A stretch of DNA of 64,000 nt from Hydra vulgaris (taxonomy: Eukaryota; Cnidaria; Hydrozoa; Anthoathecata; Hydridae), in the NCBI RefSeq assembly GCF_038396675.1, contig NC_088931.1:62680001-62744000 (forward strand), in the 5' to 3' direction. Position 1 is the first letter of the stretch, and every line of letters begins with the position of its first letter. The notes below the pieces were generated by a model. It made no database searches and was not told where the DNA came from. It was given only the letters and a program-made list of their open reading frames with translations. Below are positions 38,903 through 50,174 of the stretch, one piece after another. The position numbers and the translations under genes were made by a program.

Positions 38903-41235
38903 GAGGTTAATGGGGTAAATGGGATAAAAATGGGGTTAAAGAAAGGAATACTGAAGGACAAATGGTGGTAGATTTTGCTAAAAGGATAAAGATAGGTGTA
39001 GTTTACACTTATTTTAAGAAAAAGGAAGAGCACAGGGTGATGTATAAGAGTTGGGGAATAGGCACACAGGACTACTATATCCTCTGTAGGAGAAGAAACC
39101 TGAAAGAGGTAAGTGATTGCAAGGTGGTACCAGGAGAGAGTGTAGCTAAACAGCATAGGATAGTGATATGTAGGATGGTTTTGGAGGTGAAGAAGAAGAA
39201 GAGAGTTAGAGCAGAACCTAAGATCAGGTGGTGGTAGTTAAAGGATGAGGACTGTTGTGTAAAGTTCAGGGATGAGGTGAGACAGGCACTGGGTGGTGGT
39301 GTTCTGGATACCTGGGATAAGACGTCAAATACAGAGAGGGATGTGGCTAGGAAGATACTTAATGTGACATCAGGACAGAAGAAGATAGACAAGGAGACGT
39401 GGTGGTGGAAAGAGGAAGTTCAGGAAAGTTTAAGAGGAAAGCGGTTGGTTAAAAAGAATTGGCATTTTCAGCAAGATGAAGAAAGTAGACAGAAGTACAA
39501 GGAGATGTGTGGCAAGACAAAGAGAGCTGTGCGAAGCTAAAGAAAAGGCATATAGTAATCTGTATGAGAAGTTGAACACTAAGGAAGGGGAAAAGGATCT
39601 GTACAGATTGGCCAGACAGAGAAACCGTGATGAGCAGGATGTGCTGCAGGTTAGGATGGTTAAGGATAAAGATGGAAATGTGTTGTCTAGTGAGGAGAGT
39701 GTCTTGGGAAGATGGAAGGAGTATTTTGAGAAACTGATGAATCAAGAGAATGATTGGGAAGGAAGGTTAGAAGAGACAGAGGTTGTGAATCAGGAGATTC
39801 CCCAGGTGAGCAAGGAGGAAGTAAGGGCTGAAATTCGGAGAATGAAGTGTGGTAAGGCAGTTGGGCCGGATGATATTTCAGTGGAGGCATGGAAATGTTT
39901 GGGAGAGATAGCAGTGGAGTTCTTGACAGGGTTATTTAACAAAATCTCGGAAGGTCAGAAGATGCCTGAGGAGTGGAGACATAGCATAATGGTGCCAATT
40001 TTCAAGAATAAGGAGTAGTGGAAGAATAAAGAGTAGTGGAAGCTCGGCTTAGAGGAAAAGTAGAGATCTGTGAGCAGCAGTATGGTTTCATGCCAGCTAA
40101 GTGCACCACAGATACTATGTTTGCTCTGAGAGTGTTAATGGAGAAGTGTCGGGAAGGACAGAAGGAGTTACATTGTGTGTTTGTGGACTTAGAGAAAGCT
40201 TATGATAGAGTTCCGAGACTGTAGCTTTGGTATTGTATGAGGAGATCAGGAGTAGCAGAAAGGTGTGTGAGGGTGATGCAGGATATGTATGAGAACAGTA
40301 TGACAGCAGTGAGATGTGCAGTAGGAATGACAGACAGGTTTAAAGTGGAGATAGGACTACATCAGGGATCAGCCCTGAGTCCCTTCCTGTTCGCAATTGT
40401 GATGGACAGACTGACGGACGAAGTTAGACAGGAGTCCCCTTGGACTATGATGTTTGCTGATGAAATTGTGATCTATTGAGAGAGTAGGGAGCAAGTAGAG
40501 GAAAACTTGGAAAGATAGAGGTGTGCTTTGGAAAGCAGGGGAATGAAAATGAGCAGGAGTAAAACAGAGTACATGTGTGTGAATGAGAGGGCAGACGGTG
40601 GACAGGTTCAGATACAAGGAGTTGATTTGGTGAAGGTCGACGAGTATACCTACTTAGGGTTGAGGGTACAGAGTAATGGAGGAAGTGAAAGAGAGGTAAA
40701 GACGAGAGTGCAGGCAGGGTGGTGTGGATGGCACCAAGTGTCTGGTGTGATCTGTGATAAAAGGGTGTCGGCTAGAATGAAGGGTAAGATCTATAGGACA
40801 GTAGTGAGACCTGCTATGTTGTATGGACTGGAGACAGTGGCACTGACAAAGAGACAAGTGAGGGAGATAGAGGTGTCTGAGATGAAGATGTTAAGATTCT
40901 CATTTGGAGTGACGAAGAAGGATATGATCAGAAATAAGTTTATTAGAGGATCAGCACATGTAGCATATTTTGGAGATAAAGTTAGAGAATCGAGATTGAT
41001 ATGGTTTGGACATGTACAGAGGAGACAGGAGAGCTATATTAGCAGGAAGGTTTTGGGGATGGAACTTCCAGGTAAGAGGAGGAGAGGTAGACCTAAGAGG
41101 AGGTTTATGGATGCAGTGGTGGAGGATATGAGAGTGGCTGGTGTGTCAGTGGAGGACACTCATGACAGGGCTAGATGGAGGAGTTTGATCCGCTGTAGCG
41201 ACTCCTAAACGGGAAACGCCGAAAGAAAAAGAAGA
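38903..41235 (+). mobile_element. 5'-truncated RTE-type LINE with 15-base target duplications
   Basis: CATAGCAAGGTAAAT at 38888-38902 and CATAACAAGGTAAAT at 41236-41250 flank the element and differ at one base. The insert starts within the endonuclease C-terminus and ends with CTAAACGGGAAACGCCGAAA followed by an A-rich tail. It is purine-rich on the + strand and clearly less AT-rich than its surroundings. Truncation with target duplications shows insertion by target-primed reverse transcription. The small number of differences between the duplications suggests a fairly recent event. Confidence 0.85.
38905..41208 (+). pseudogene. RTE-type endonuclease end plus reverse transcriptase, broken
   Basis: Begins with the endonuclease C-terminus (GIKMGLKKGILKDK, then VVDFAKRIKIGVVYTYFKKK). 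The linker follows (WWWKEEVQESLRGKRLVKKN), then RT: MKCGKAVGPDDISVEAWKCL (39841), EEWRHSIMVPIFKNKE (39970), QQYGFMPAKCTTD (40075), FVDLEKAYDRVPR (40180), GLHQGSALSPFLF (40355), MMFADEIVIY (40449), and a C-terminal PAMLYGLETVALTKRQVREI block to RARWRSLIRCSDS (41208). The catalytic FADD is changed to FADE (40452-40463). Just after FKNKE a short duplication with stops replaces about 30 residues normally found there. Further stops are at 39538, 40222, 40478 and 40516. Related proteins are often mislabelled craniofacial development protein 2-like. Confidence 0.8.
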
Positions 41236-41250
41236 CATAACAAGGTAAAT

Positions 41251-41747
41251 ACAAATACAGGAAAAGAAAAAGCAAATACAGGATTCAAATACTTAATGTT
41301 ATATGACAAAAATTTAAGGAAATATAAGTAAGTTAAATAAAGTACATTAAATATCAACCACATCAAACTTTGATGCAGTTAATAGTTATGTATGTAGCTT
41401 TGATGATCGAGGCTACATCAAACCACCAACTTCATCCGACGAACTTCTCAAGTGTTTACAAATATACGAAAAGATTGATACTAGCGGTACGGAACTTAAA
41501 CTGTTATAATTTTTATTGGTTAATTTTAAAATTTAGGCGCGTTTTTTTAGAAACGTGAAACTTTACAAATTAGAGTGGAAAAACTTCAATTTGCAAAATA
41601 GCGTTACTGGCTTCAATTTGCAAAATAGCGTTACAATTTACAATCATTTTGAGCAAATTGAAAAGGCCTAAAATTTTTTAGAATTAAAGGTTTAAAATAT
41701 ATTAAATTGAAAGCGTTGTAGATCAAGTGAACTAAATATTTAAAAAC
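41251..41747. other. Spacer before the hAT gene, with a tandem duplication
   Basis: TTCAATTTGCAAAATAGCG and four further bases are repeated exactly at 41587-41609 and 41614-41636. No gene or hAT terminus could be fixed here. Confidence 0.5.
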
Positions 41748-42896
41748 ATGGCATCATTTATCTTACCAAAAACTAAAGATAACCATTTTAAATTAGATAC
41801 TGTTTTGAAATGGGAAAAAGAATTTAATTTAAAGTGTGAGTATTATATCGAGGGAAATGATGTTGTAAGATTACGCTGCTTGATTTGCAAGCAATATGAA
41901 GCTCGTATTGAAAACATTAAAAAATTTTCTGTTTTGTGGATTTGCCCTAGAACTCCGTCAATTAAAAAAAAACAGCGTAAGAAGTCATTGCAACAGTAAA
42001 CAACATAAGAAAGCATATATTATCGAATATCGCAGTAAAACGTGTGCGGAAGGTTTTAAAGAATATATAAATAAAAACACCGATATTAAAAAAGGGCTAC
42101 GAGAAATGGGTGAAAAAGATCGCGACTCACTTAGAAGAAATTAAATGTAGTTTATTACTTGGCAAAAAAAGAACGTCCATTTTCCGATTTCCCTGATTTG
42201 CTTTAGCTAATTAAAAAAAAACGGCGTTGATCTTAGTAATATATACTCAACAAATCGAGCTGCTGGTATATTTACAAAATACATCGGAAAAATTGCTAAA
42301 GATTCTTTCAGAGATGATTTTATAAAGTCAAGATATTACTTAATTTTAAGTGATGGCAGTTGTGATATTGCTACACTCGAACAGGAACTAGTATATGTGT
42401 TGTTTTTATTTTAGGGCAGTCCATGCGTTAAACTTTTGTCGGTTGAAAGCCCTGACAATGGTTATGCCTGTGGTTTACAAATCTGTCTAGAACAAGTATT
42501 TGCAAGAGTTGGAATAAATAACATGACTAAAAAACTCTTAGGGTTAAACGTAGACGGAGCTAGCGTAAATCTTGGTGTTCATTCAGGTTTAGGAGCATTA
42601 TTAAAAAAAAATCTCCATGGCTTCAAGTAATACATTGTTTTAACCATTGTCTCGAGCTTACATTTGAAGATGCTTTTGAAAAATGTACTGCATTTTCAAA
42701 TTGTGAAAACTTAAGTTACATAGTCTTTATAAACAATCGCCCAAAGGTTTTGTTGTATCACATCAAAATGAACTTTTTTAAGATGAGCGTAAAACGCCTC
42801 ATCTATCTTAATAGAATTCAACATAATTTATATACAAACTAATTCTCTTGATATTTACAATTACGTCTTTATATTATATACAAATTCGTCAATGTA

Positions 42897-44262
42897 CAGT
42901 GGTGGCCAAAAGTCTTGGAACAAAACATTTAAAGACCAAAAAAATTTATTTTTGATCTAAAGTATAAATTTTGAAAGTTTGATGCTTTTGTTTTTACATA
43001 GCAATATGTTTATAGTTACATATTTGTATATTGCGCAATTTATTATCGTTTTTTATTATTCATAAGCAATTTATCAGCTATATTATGCCAGAACTTTCAC
43101 CTAAAAAAAGAGGAATTATTGCTGCATTATATGAACAAGGTTTAGTTCAAAGAGAAATATCTGAAAAGCTTGGTTGTTCATTATCAACTGTAAGTAGAAC
43201 TTTAAAAAGGCATAAAGAAGAGCCCCAATTAAATTTTACTTCAAAGATGAGATCAGGCAGGCCCAGAGCAACCACCTCAAGAACTGACAAACTTATTGGC
43301 CGGATCAGCCATGCAAATCCACGGCTATCTGCACACGAGATTTCAAAAGAAATTTTTATTGAGAAAAAAGTAAGTGACGGAACAGTTAGAAGAAGGCTTT
43401 TGGTTGATTTCAAAATGAAGGCATGCAAGCCTGCAAAAAAACCTTTGTCATCATTAAAAAACCTAAAAGATCGAAAAACATTTTGTCAGCGCTACAAAAA
43501 TTGGACTGGAGAAAATTGGTCTAAAGTTATTTTTTCTGATGAAACATGTATTAAACAATTTAATGTTACAAACAACTTTGTAAAAAGACCAAAAATATGT
43601 GGATATATGCCAAAATATACAGTTAGCAGTGTCAAGGCTCCTGTGTCTTGTATGGTTTGGGGTGCTATTTCTGCCAAAGAACGTGGGCCATTATGGATAA
43701 TGCCCAAGAATACCACAATAAACAGCAAAGTCTATTTGGATGTTATGAAGGAGAAGTTGCCACCTTTCATGCAGATCTTGAATTGCACGTATTTCCAACA
43801 GGATGGTGCACCATGCCACACAGCCAAAATTGTAAAGAAGTGGTTTGCTGATGAAGGAATTCAAACCCTTGAAAATTGGCCTGGGTCATCAACAGATCTT
43901 AATGTTATTGAAAATTGTTGGCATATTATGAAAGTAAAAGTTGCTGCCAAAAAGCCTAGATCCTATAATGATTTAGTTGAACCAATCAAATCAGTGTGGA
44001 TCCATGAAATTACACCAGACTATTGTACAAAACTTGTTAACAGCATGCCAAAACGTATCCAAATGGTAATTGACAATAACTATGCTTCCATTAAATATTG
44101 AACTTTTATCATGTATGTGCATGTACCTATCATCTTTAAAATTGTTATAAACACTTATTTTATTGAAAAAAATAAAAAAATTTACTAATAAATTATTTTT
44201 CACACAAATATATTGATTTCATAACATAAAATATGATGTTCCAGGACTTTTGGCCACCACTG
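42897..44262 (+). mobile_element. Complete Tc1/mariner element, 1366 bases, with matching inverted ends
   Basis: The left end CAGTGGTGGCCAAAAGTC (42897) and the complement of the right end CAGTGGTGGCCAAAAGTC (44262) continue for 26 bases with one mismatch. TA precedes the left end; the right flank is TG, probably a mutated TA. It contains one uninterrupted transposase gene and is the best preserved mobile element in the window. It interrupts the hAT gene. Confidence 0.92.
43085..44101 (+). CDS. Tc1/mariner transposase, 338 residues, uninterrupted
   Basis: The enzyme cuts the element out and inserts it at TA. The start at 43085 (MPELSPKKRGIIAALYEQG) is preferred over an upstream in-frame start at 43031 because homologous proteins begin just before the first helix-turn-helix. 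Domains: paired helix-turn-helix DNA binding (residues about 5-110; QREISEKLGCSLSTVSRTLK and, second, NPRLSAHEISKEIFIEKK), then the DDE catalytic core: VIFSDETCIKQF (first Asp), YFQQDGAPCHTAK (second Asp) and STDLNVIENCW (Glu). Counting residues between the second Asp and the Glu gives 35 (DD35E), one more than classical Tc1. The length is usual for the family (about 340). No stop or shift is present, so the protein could be active; activity is not shown. Confidence 0.92.
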   Translation: MPELSPKKRGIIAALYEQGLVQREISEKLGCSLSTVSRTLKRHKEEPQLNFTSKMRSGRPRATTSRTDKLIGRISHANPRLSAHEISKEIFIEKKVSDGTVRRRLLVDFKMKACKPAKKPLSSLKNLKDRKTFCQRYKNWTGENWSKVIFSDETCIKQFNVTNNFVKRPKICGYMPKYTVSSVKAPVSCMVWGAISAKERGPLWIMPKNTTINSKVYLDVMKEKLPPFMQILNCTYFQQDGAPCHTAKIVKKWFADEGIQTLENWPGSSTDLNVIENCWHIMKVKVAAKKPRSYNDLVEPIKSVWIHEITPDYCTKLVNSMPKRIQMVIDNNYASIKY

Positions 44263-45395
44263 TGCATATGCAATTATTTACAAGTAACGCAAATCAATCG
44301 TTAGCTTTAAAACAATCATTAAATATAATTACACTTTACAGGTTTACGAGAATTGAAATTTTTATCAGAAGCTTGGGAAAAATCCGTTCCTAAACCAGCA
44401 AAATCATACGGTACTCGTTGGCTGGATCATAAGTGGAATGCAATAAAAATAGCTTTAGATAATTAAGGTGCATATATTTCTCATATAAAGTCTCTTAGCC
44501 AAACAGATTGTCAGCCGTCGAAAAAAGCCGAATTAAAACGGTTTTTTAAAAGTTTGGAAAAATACATCTTTTGTAATACATTTATCTGTTTATCTAGATG
44601 TTCTTGCACCGTTGAGACGCTTGAGTGTTGGCTTCCAGCAAAATTTACATGATCCTGTAAAAGCTGTCAGCAGGGTGCAGCAATTTAATTGGACAATGGA
44701 AAAACTTAAAGTTATCTTAAATAGTTCGTTAGGCAATATTTCAACAGAGCAAACTATTTTAACAGACCACAAAAAATTAATTGAAAGTATAGTCAAAAAA
44801 GATGGCAATTTTATTTACCAGAACATTCCTTTGGAAAATTTTAATAAAACTAATACATCGGTGCAACACATTTATACTGATATAATGAATAGTTTCACAA
44901 CTTGTATGGATTTACGTTTCAAAGACTTTAAGGTATCTCCTTTATTCTGTAATTTAATTTTTCTTTTGAACATTCTTTTTTGGCCAATGAACCCTATGAT
45001 TACATTTGGTGATAAATAGATAGCAGAAGTGGTTTCACATTTTAAAAACCTCCTAAAAAATGGGAGGTGTAAAACTGATGAAATTTTATTGAGTGGATTG
45101 TTTTAAAAAGTTATATATTTCCAATCTAAATAATTTGTTAAGTTAATACTAGTTGAAAACGTAGAAAAAATATTTACATCAGATATAGTTATTGCTGAAT
45201 GCAGAAATGTGTTAGACGTATTCGAGTTGCTTTTACTTTGTCCATTTACAAACGCTAAAGTGGAACGTATGTTTTCCCGCATTAACAAAGTAAAATCGAA
45301 TTGGAGAAATAAACTATCACGTGATTGTTTTGAATCTCTTTTACGAATAGGCGAAGAAGGATGCAGCACCAAGAAATTCGACTCAATTATGGGCT

Positions 45396-46174
45396 GCTGA
45401 TTTAGTAGACATACAATCTTTTTCCAAATTCAATGACGGTATAAAATTCTTATTAATGGTAATAGATGTTTTTCAAAGCACAGATATATTGTTCCATTGA
45501 AGAGTAAAACTGGAGTTGATGTTTCTAATGCTTTAAATAAAATCTTTAAAGAAAGAAGGTGTGATAAAATATGGGTTAATAAAAGCTTAAATTTTATAAT
45601 AAGCACGTTAAAGCGCTGGGTGTTAAGTTATATTCAACTGAAAATGAAGTAAAGTGTTGTGTAGTTGAACGTTGGAATAGAACAATGAAAGAGAAAATGT
45701 TTAAGTACTTTTCAGCTAATTCTACTAAAAAATATATCGACGTTTTAGATGAAATGGTAAATAAATACAACAACACAAGACATTCTTTAATTAAAATGAC
45801 ACCAGTTGCACCGAACGATAAAAAGAATAAAAATATTGTTTGGTTAAATCTAAATGGAAATGCACGATCAGCGTCCGTAAAACCAAAGTTTTCAATTAGT
45901 GATAGATTCAGGATAACTAAAAAGAAGACAGCGTTTGAAAAAGGATACACACCGAGATGGACTGAAAAGGTTTTTACTGTGTCACAGATTCAGGCCACAG
46001 ATCCACCAACGTATAAAATAACTGACGATAATGATGAAGAAATACAAGGTACAATTATGAACAAGAAATGCGAAAAACTGATCAAAACATATTTTGGATT
46101 GAAAAAGTTATTCGTATGGATATCCTGATTCGTTCAACTTATGGGTTGACAATAAAGAATTGATAAGTCTGTAA
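45396..46174 (+). pseudogene. Polinton/Maverick-type integrase remnant with chromodomain end
   Basis: The frame starting TQLWAADLVDIQSF (about 45392) carries the first catalytic Asp of a retroviral-type integrase core (AADLVD), then VIDVFSKHRYIVPL (second Asp). A decayed stretch follows, then VVERWNRTMKEKMFKYFS (45660; the Glu) and DVLDEMVNKYNNTRHS. The end has RWTEKVFTVSQIQ, TYKITDDNDEEIQGT and, after shifts, YPDSFNLWVDNKELISL to a stop at 46172, the tail of a chromodomain. The sequence style is that of Polinton integrases. No other Polinton gene (polymerase B, protease, ATPase, capsid) is visible, so only a fragment is present. Several shifts make it non-functional. It begins immediately where the hAT gene ends. 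Confidence 0.7.
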
Positions 46175-48320
46175 AATTTGTTATATAATAGGACATACTT
46201 TTTTTTACGCGTAAATGTAATATAGCTACGCGATTACCTTATTATTATTATTTCTTTGTTGAAATAATAATTAAATTAATACCTTGTCATACTAGTTGAA
46301 GAGATCCCATATTATACATGTTGAAAAATGGTTTAAATGTATCATACTTTCTAAGCCAAACACTTTTTTTTTTGAAAATGCACTAAAATATCAAAACTTA
46401 AATTTTCACTAAAAAAACCACTTAAATTAAAAATGTGTGACGTCATGAAATAATCTGGCGACTTTCATAATAAAATAAAATAGTTTTATTTTAAAAGGCA
46501 AGATAATGTGTTTTACATGAATGCCCCCTAAGATAACCACATCTATTTATGCTCGTATTTATTTGAAGAGTATACCACATTAGGTGGAATGATTATGCGG
46601 ATTTATAAAAAACAGGTTTGGGCTCAAAGAAGATACGGATGACTCAAGTGACCACAATCTTTTTATACAGCCCTTATGTGGGCTTTACAAGTAAAAAATA
46701 ATATAAAATAGTTAAAAATACTTTGTACATCTCTAATATAATAAAAAGGTTAAAGCTTGCATAAATATTTACATTAAATCAAGAAAGTAAATAATATCAA
46801 TATAAATAATAACAATATAAAAAAGTAAGAATAATGGAATTAGATTTTCATTTCGAAAAATCAACAAAATTATTTGTCTAATTTTAAAATTTCATTTTTT
46901 AGTACAAGCTTAGAGAAATTTTAAAGAAAAAACAATAAAGAACAAAAAGCAAGAAATTCTGTAAGCAAGATATTCTGAGTATGATCCCCGTAATGTCTCT
47001 TGCAATACCACGCTCCGCTTGTTTCTCTGAAAATAAGCAGTCTATTAGGGGCGTTTACAGGAAACTTTTTGGGTAAGTTCAAAAAAAATTATGATCCTCT
47101 CCCCCTCAATGGCGGGTCCTTCACTTCAACTTAAGTAGAAGAAGCAGTGGTAGAGGTTGCACGATTAAATGTTTTATTGATATTTAAAAACATACTTTGA
47201 GACAGAAAACCACAGAAATAAAAAATTTTTGTAAAGTATCCATGCCACGATTTCACATTTCATAACATCCAAAAAAAAATCAGTAACAGCTTTTATTAAA
47301 ACACTAAATAAACAAAATTTTCTTTCTGTCTATACTGGAATTTTTAGTACTAAAAAAACGTAATGATTGGGCAGAAAAATCATTTAATTATTTATTATTT
47401 TTTTATAACTTATAAAATCTCTTTGAAAACATAGGGCGTAGATATATGATAATTGATATATGATAATTGGTTGCCTAACTTTAAAGGAAATGATATTTTT
47501 CTCCAACAAACTAACTTTTTCCTTGAAATGCTATATAAACTTGTGAATTAATCAACATTTTAAGCTAATCAACGGCCATATTTTATGTTTAATAAAATTT
47601 GGTAAAACATAAATAAAACAGGGTATTTGTTAAAAGGGGAGTCCGAACTTTCCATATTTGAAACTTTTTCTCTACCTACTTATCATCAAAATACAAGTTA
47701 ATAAAATAATACGAAGTCTAGTGTAATAAAGTTGGGGATGTCCATTAATATATTTAAATGTATACTTGTTGTTACTAACTAATTTTGCCTCCTGATGATA
47801 ATTAAACAATAAAACTTGACAAAAATTTCACTCAGGGTGTATGTAAAAAGGGAAATCTAAAATTTTTTCTAACTAAAATAATCATTTTGATTTTTTTTAA
47901 ACTAATGAAAAAAAAATATTTAAAGAACAAAGTTCCAAATCACGAAATAAAATAAGGTATGTCAATTTAAGTTCCTAGCATCTGCCAAAGGTGAGAATAT
48001 TTAGCAGGTTAATCATGATGATCCTTACCCTGACTTGACTTTAAAAACTGAAACAGATTAATAAAAAATGGAACATATCAATAAAAAAAATTGCTGAAAC
48101 AAAGTACTGGAGCAAAATTTTGGAATAAATTACACGAACAAACTCTGGAATTTTGTAAATAAACAAATCACTGGTTTGCTGGGTAACTGGTATACTAAGC
48201 ATGATTAAACTCATACTAAACCAATATTTTTAGAAATTTTTTTTTCAGTTATAGAGTAAATATAACCATTTAGGTATAAAAAAGTTAAATATTTTGAAAT
48301 GAAAATAAAAAAAACACGAT
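46175..48320. other. AT-rich stretch without recognisable genes
   Basis: No frame resembles a known protein. A 15-base direct duplication (ATATATGATAATTG) lies at 47440-47470. Confidence 0.5.
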
Positions 48321-48829
48321 CTGTATTTAAAATAATGTCGAGTAATCTTCCTTGTGCTGATGATTGAATTCTTACAAAATAAACTCATTATTTTACAATA
48401 TTTTGCTACCAATGAACTTGTTATTAGTTTAAGGTGGTACATACCCTTAGTTTATTGAAATTTTGAAAAAAATTATTATATTCATATTAGACGTAAAATT
48501 TTACGAGGAATGCATTTTTGAAGTTATTTTTTCAACATTCTTAATATAAATAAAGACATAAGCACCTTTTTTAAGACATGTTATTTTTTCTGACATAGCA
48601 ACGCCCTTAGCAACTATCCTCTGACTTGATTTTAAAGTTATATTAATGATCAGTAAAGTTATATTAATGATCAAATATTCTTTACAATTTATATATTTTC
48701 TAATACTATTTCAGGAAGAAATAATTCATTTCAATAGTGTATCTTTAATATTTTAGAAATATCTTTGGGCAAACTACAACCACATGTTTACGTCATTTTA
48801 TTATTTGTCAATTAGAGCTTGACATGTCG

Positions 48830-50164
48830 AATTCCGGACAAATTTTTGGCGAGTTGTGAAAAAAAATATTTATTGTGAGCGAAAACGTAATTCTAAATTA
48901 TTTTTCTTGCTTCAATTGTCGCTTTCTCTATCAAAGCACCCAAGTCGAACAATGCGCCAGACAACTCAAAAAAAGATAAGAAAACAACTCACTGAGTTTG
49001 AAAAGGGCCAAATTGTGGCATGGCATGAAAGTGGATACACTGACCATGAAATTGGAAAAAAATTGAATCGATGGTGCACTACAATTCGAAGATTTTTGTT
49101 CAAGTATTATTTGACGGGAAGTTTTAAGCGCAAAGAAGGGAGTGGAAGAAGGCGTAAAACAACTGCCAGAGAGGACAGATTAATTATAAGAGAGGTTCGA
49201 AAGAATAGAAAGATAACAGCGGCTGAAATAAAGAGAAATTTTAAACTGGATGTTTACGAACGGGCGGTTCTTCGAAGGATCCATTCTATTGGGAAACTTA
49301 AATCTTACTGAAGTGTTAAAAAACCAGTTATTTCTGAAAGTAACCGGAAAAAAAGACTTCAATGGGCAAAGCAATATCAAAATTGGACCATCAAACAATG
49401 GAAAAATGTTTTATGGAATGATGAGTCACCATTTTGTTTGTGCTTCAGTGGACGGTCGCGTCTTTGGCGGTTACATAATGAACGTTACGATCCCTTAGTA
49501 ACACAGCCAACAGTAAAGCACGATAAAAAAGTGAATGTATGGGGATGTTTTACTTCATTGGGTGTTGGTCGTTTGTATAAAATTCCTGGTATTATGGACA
49601 GTAAAATGTACAAACAAATCTTAATTGATCAACTGATACCTAGTGCAAATGAGCTCTTTAAAGATAAAAGTTGGTTCTTTCAGCAAGATAATGACCCGAA
49701 ACATACGGCAAACAATGTGAAAAATTATTTGAAGAACAAAAAATTAGTGGTTCTTTCTTGGCCAGCTCAAAGTCCTGATCTGAACCCTATCGAGGATCTC
49801 TGGAGTATATTGGATCATGGAATCAAGACAAGAGCTCCAAAAAATGAAGAAGAGTTGTTTCAAATTCTTCAAAATCAATGGAAGAACATTTCTGGGGAAC
49901 TCTTACAATCACTTGTTGAGAGTATGCCTCGTCGGTGCAAGGCAGTGATCAAAAGCCGTGGCTTCACCACAAAGTATTAGTTTGGTCTATTTCGTTATTT
50001 CAATAAAAATTCTCAAATTTTCGTCATTTTTTTCTTGTTTTTTTTCTATCAAAGAATCAATGCACCAAATAAAAATTTTTTGTTTATTTTTTTCTATATC
50101 AGTTGTAGAAATTTAGTTGAGTTCTCTTGCATGTCTATCTAAGCTTTTTTTTTGTCGGACACTG
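48830..50164 (+). mobile_element. Tc1 element nested in the Kolobok-like element
   Basis: The right end, complemented, reads CAGTGTCCGACAAAAAA, with a TA at 50165. The left end is damaged (CCGGACAAATTTTTGG near 48834). The enclosed transposase gene is nearly intact. Confidence 0.75.
48952..49980 (+). pseudogene. Tc1 transposase with a single premature stop
   Basis: From MRQTTQKKIRKQLTEFEKG (48952) one frame runs 342 residues to TAG at 49978-49980, broken only by TGA at 49309-49311. DNA-binding region: QIVAWHESGYTDHEIGKKL, then REDRLIIREVRKNRKITAAE. Catalytic core: LWNDESPF (first Asp), FFQQDNDPKHTANN (second Asp) and SPDLNPIEDLW (Glu), with 34 residues between second Asp and Glu (DD34E, the classical Tc1 spacing). 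Related transposases have Trp near the stop, so a TGG to TGA change is likely. All else looks functional, which implies a recent death. Confidence 0.85.
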
Positions 50165-50174
50165 TAGTAGCAAT

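Larger units (their letters stand above)
41748..45395 (+). pseudogene. hAT-superfamily transposase (ZNF862/C17orf113-like), split by a Tc1 element
   Basis: Starts MASFILPKTKDNHFKLDTVL at 41748, then a BED/TTF-like finger: VVRLRCLICKQYEA and, after a shift, SHCNSKQHKKAYI. The core reads NGYACGLQICLEQVF and LLGLNVDGASVNLGVHSGLG (42540), then VIHCFNHCLELTFEDAF (42630), with the Asp and CxxxHxxEL signature of hAT folds. The Tc1 insertion is at 42897-44262. It resumes at LKFLSEAWEKSVPKPAKSYG and TRWLDHKWNAIKIA (44360-44460), SVQHIYTDIMNSFTTCMDLR (44860) and the C-terminal dimerisation motif LLLLCPFTNAKVERMFSRIN (45225), then RIGEEG. hAT transposases cut and paste with 8-base duplications. Multiple shifts and stops besides the insertion mark it as dead. 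Confidence 0.75.

Noticed and set aside
39075-39890. Open frames on the - strand opposite the RTE LINE
   Set aside because: The + strand is purine-rich and stop-poor in all frames on its complement; the peptides are Ser/Leu/His-rich shadows of the LINE protein.
41370-41558. 62-residue frame upstream of the hAT gene as a possible exon
   Set aside because: No similarity seen and no splice sites linking it to the hAT frame.
43031-43084. Upstream in-frame start of the intact Tc1 transposase
   Set aside because: The extra 18 residues (MRNLLSFFIIHKQFISYI) are hydrophobic and A/T-driven, and the usual family N-terminus corresponds to the start at 43085.
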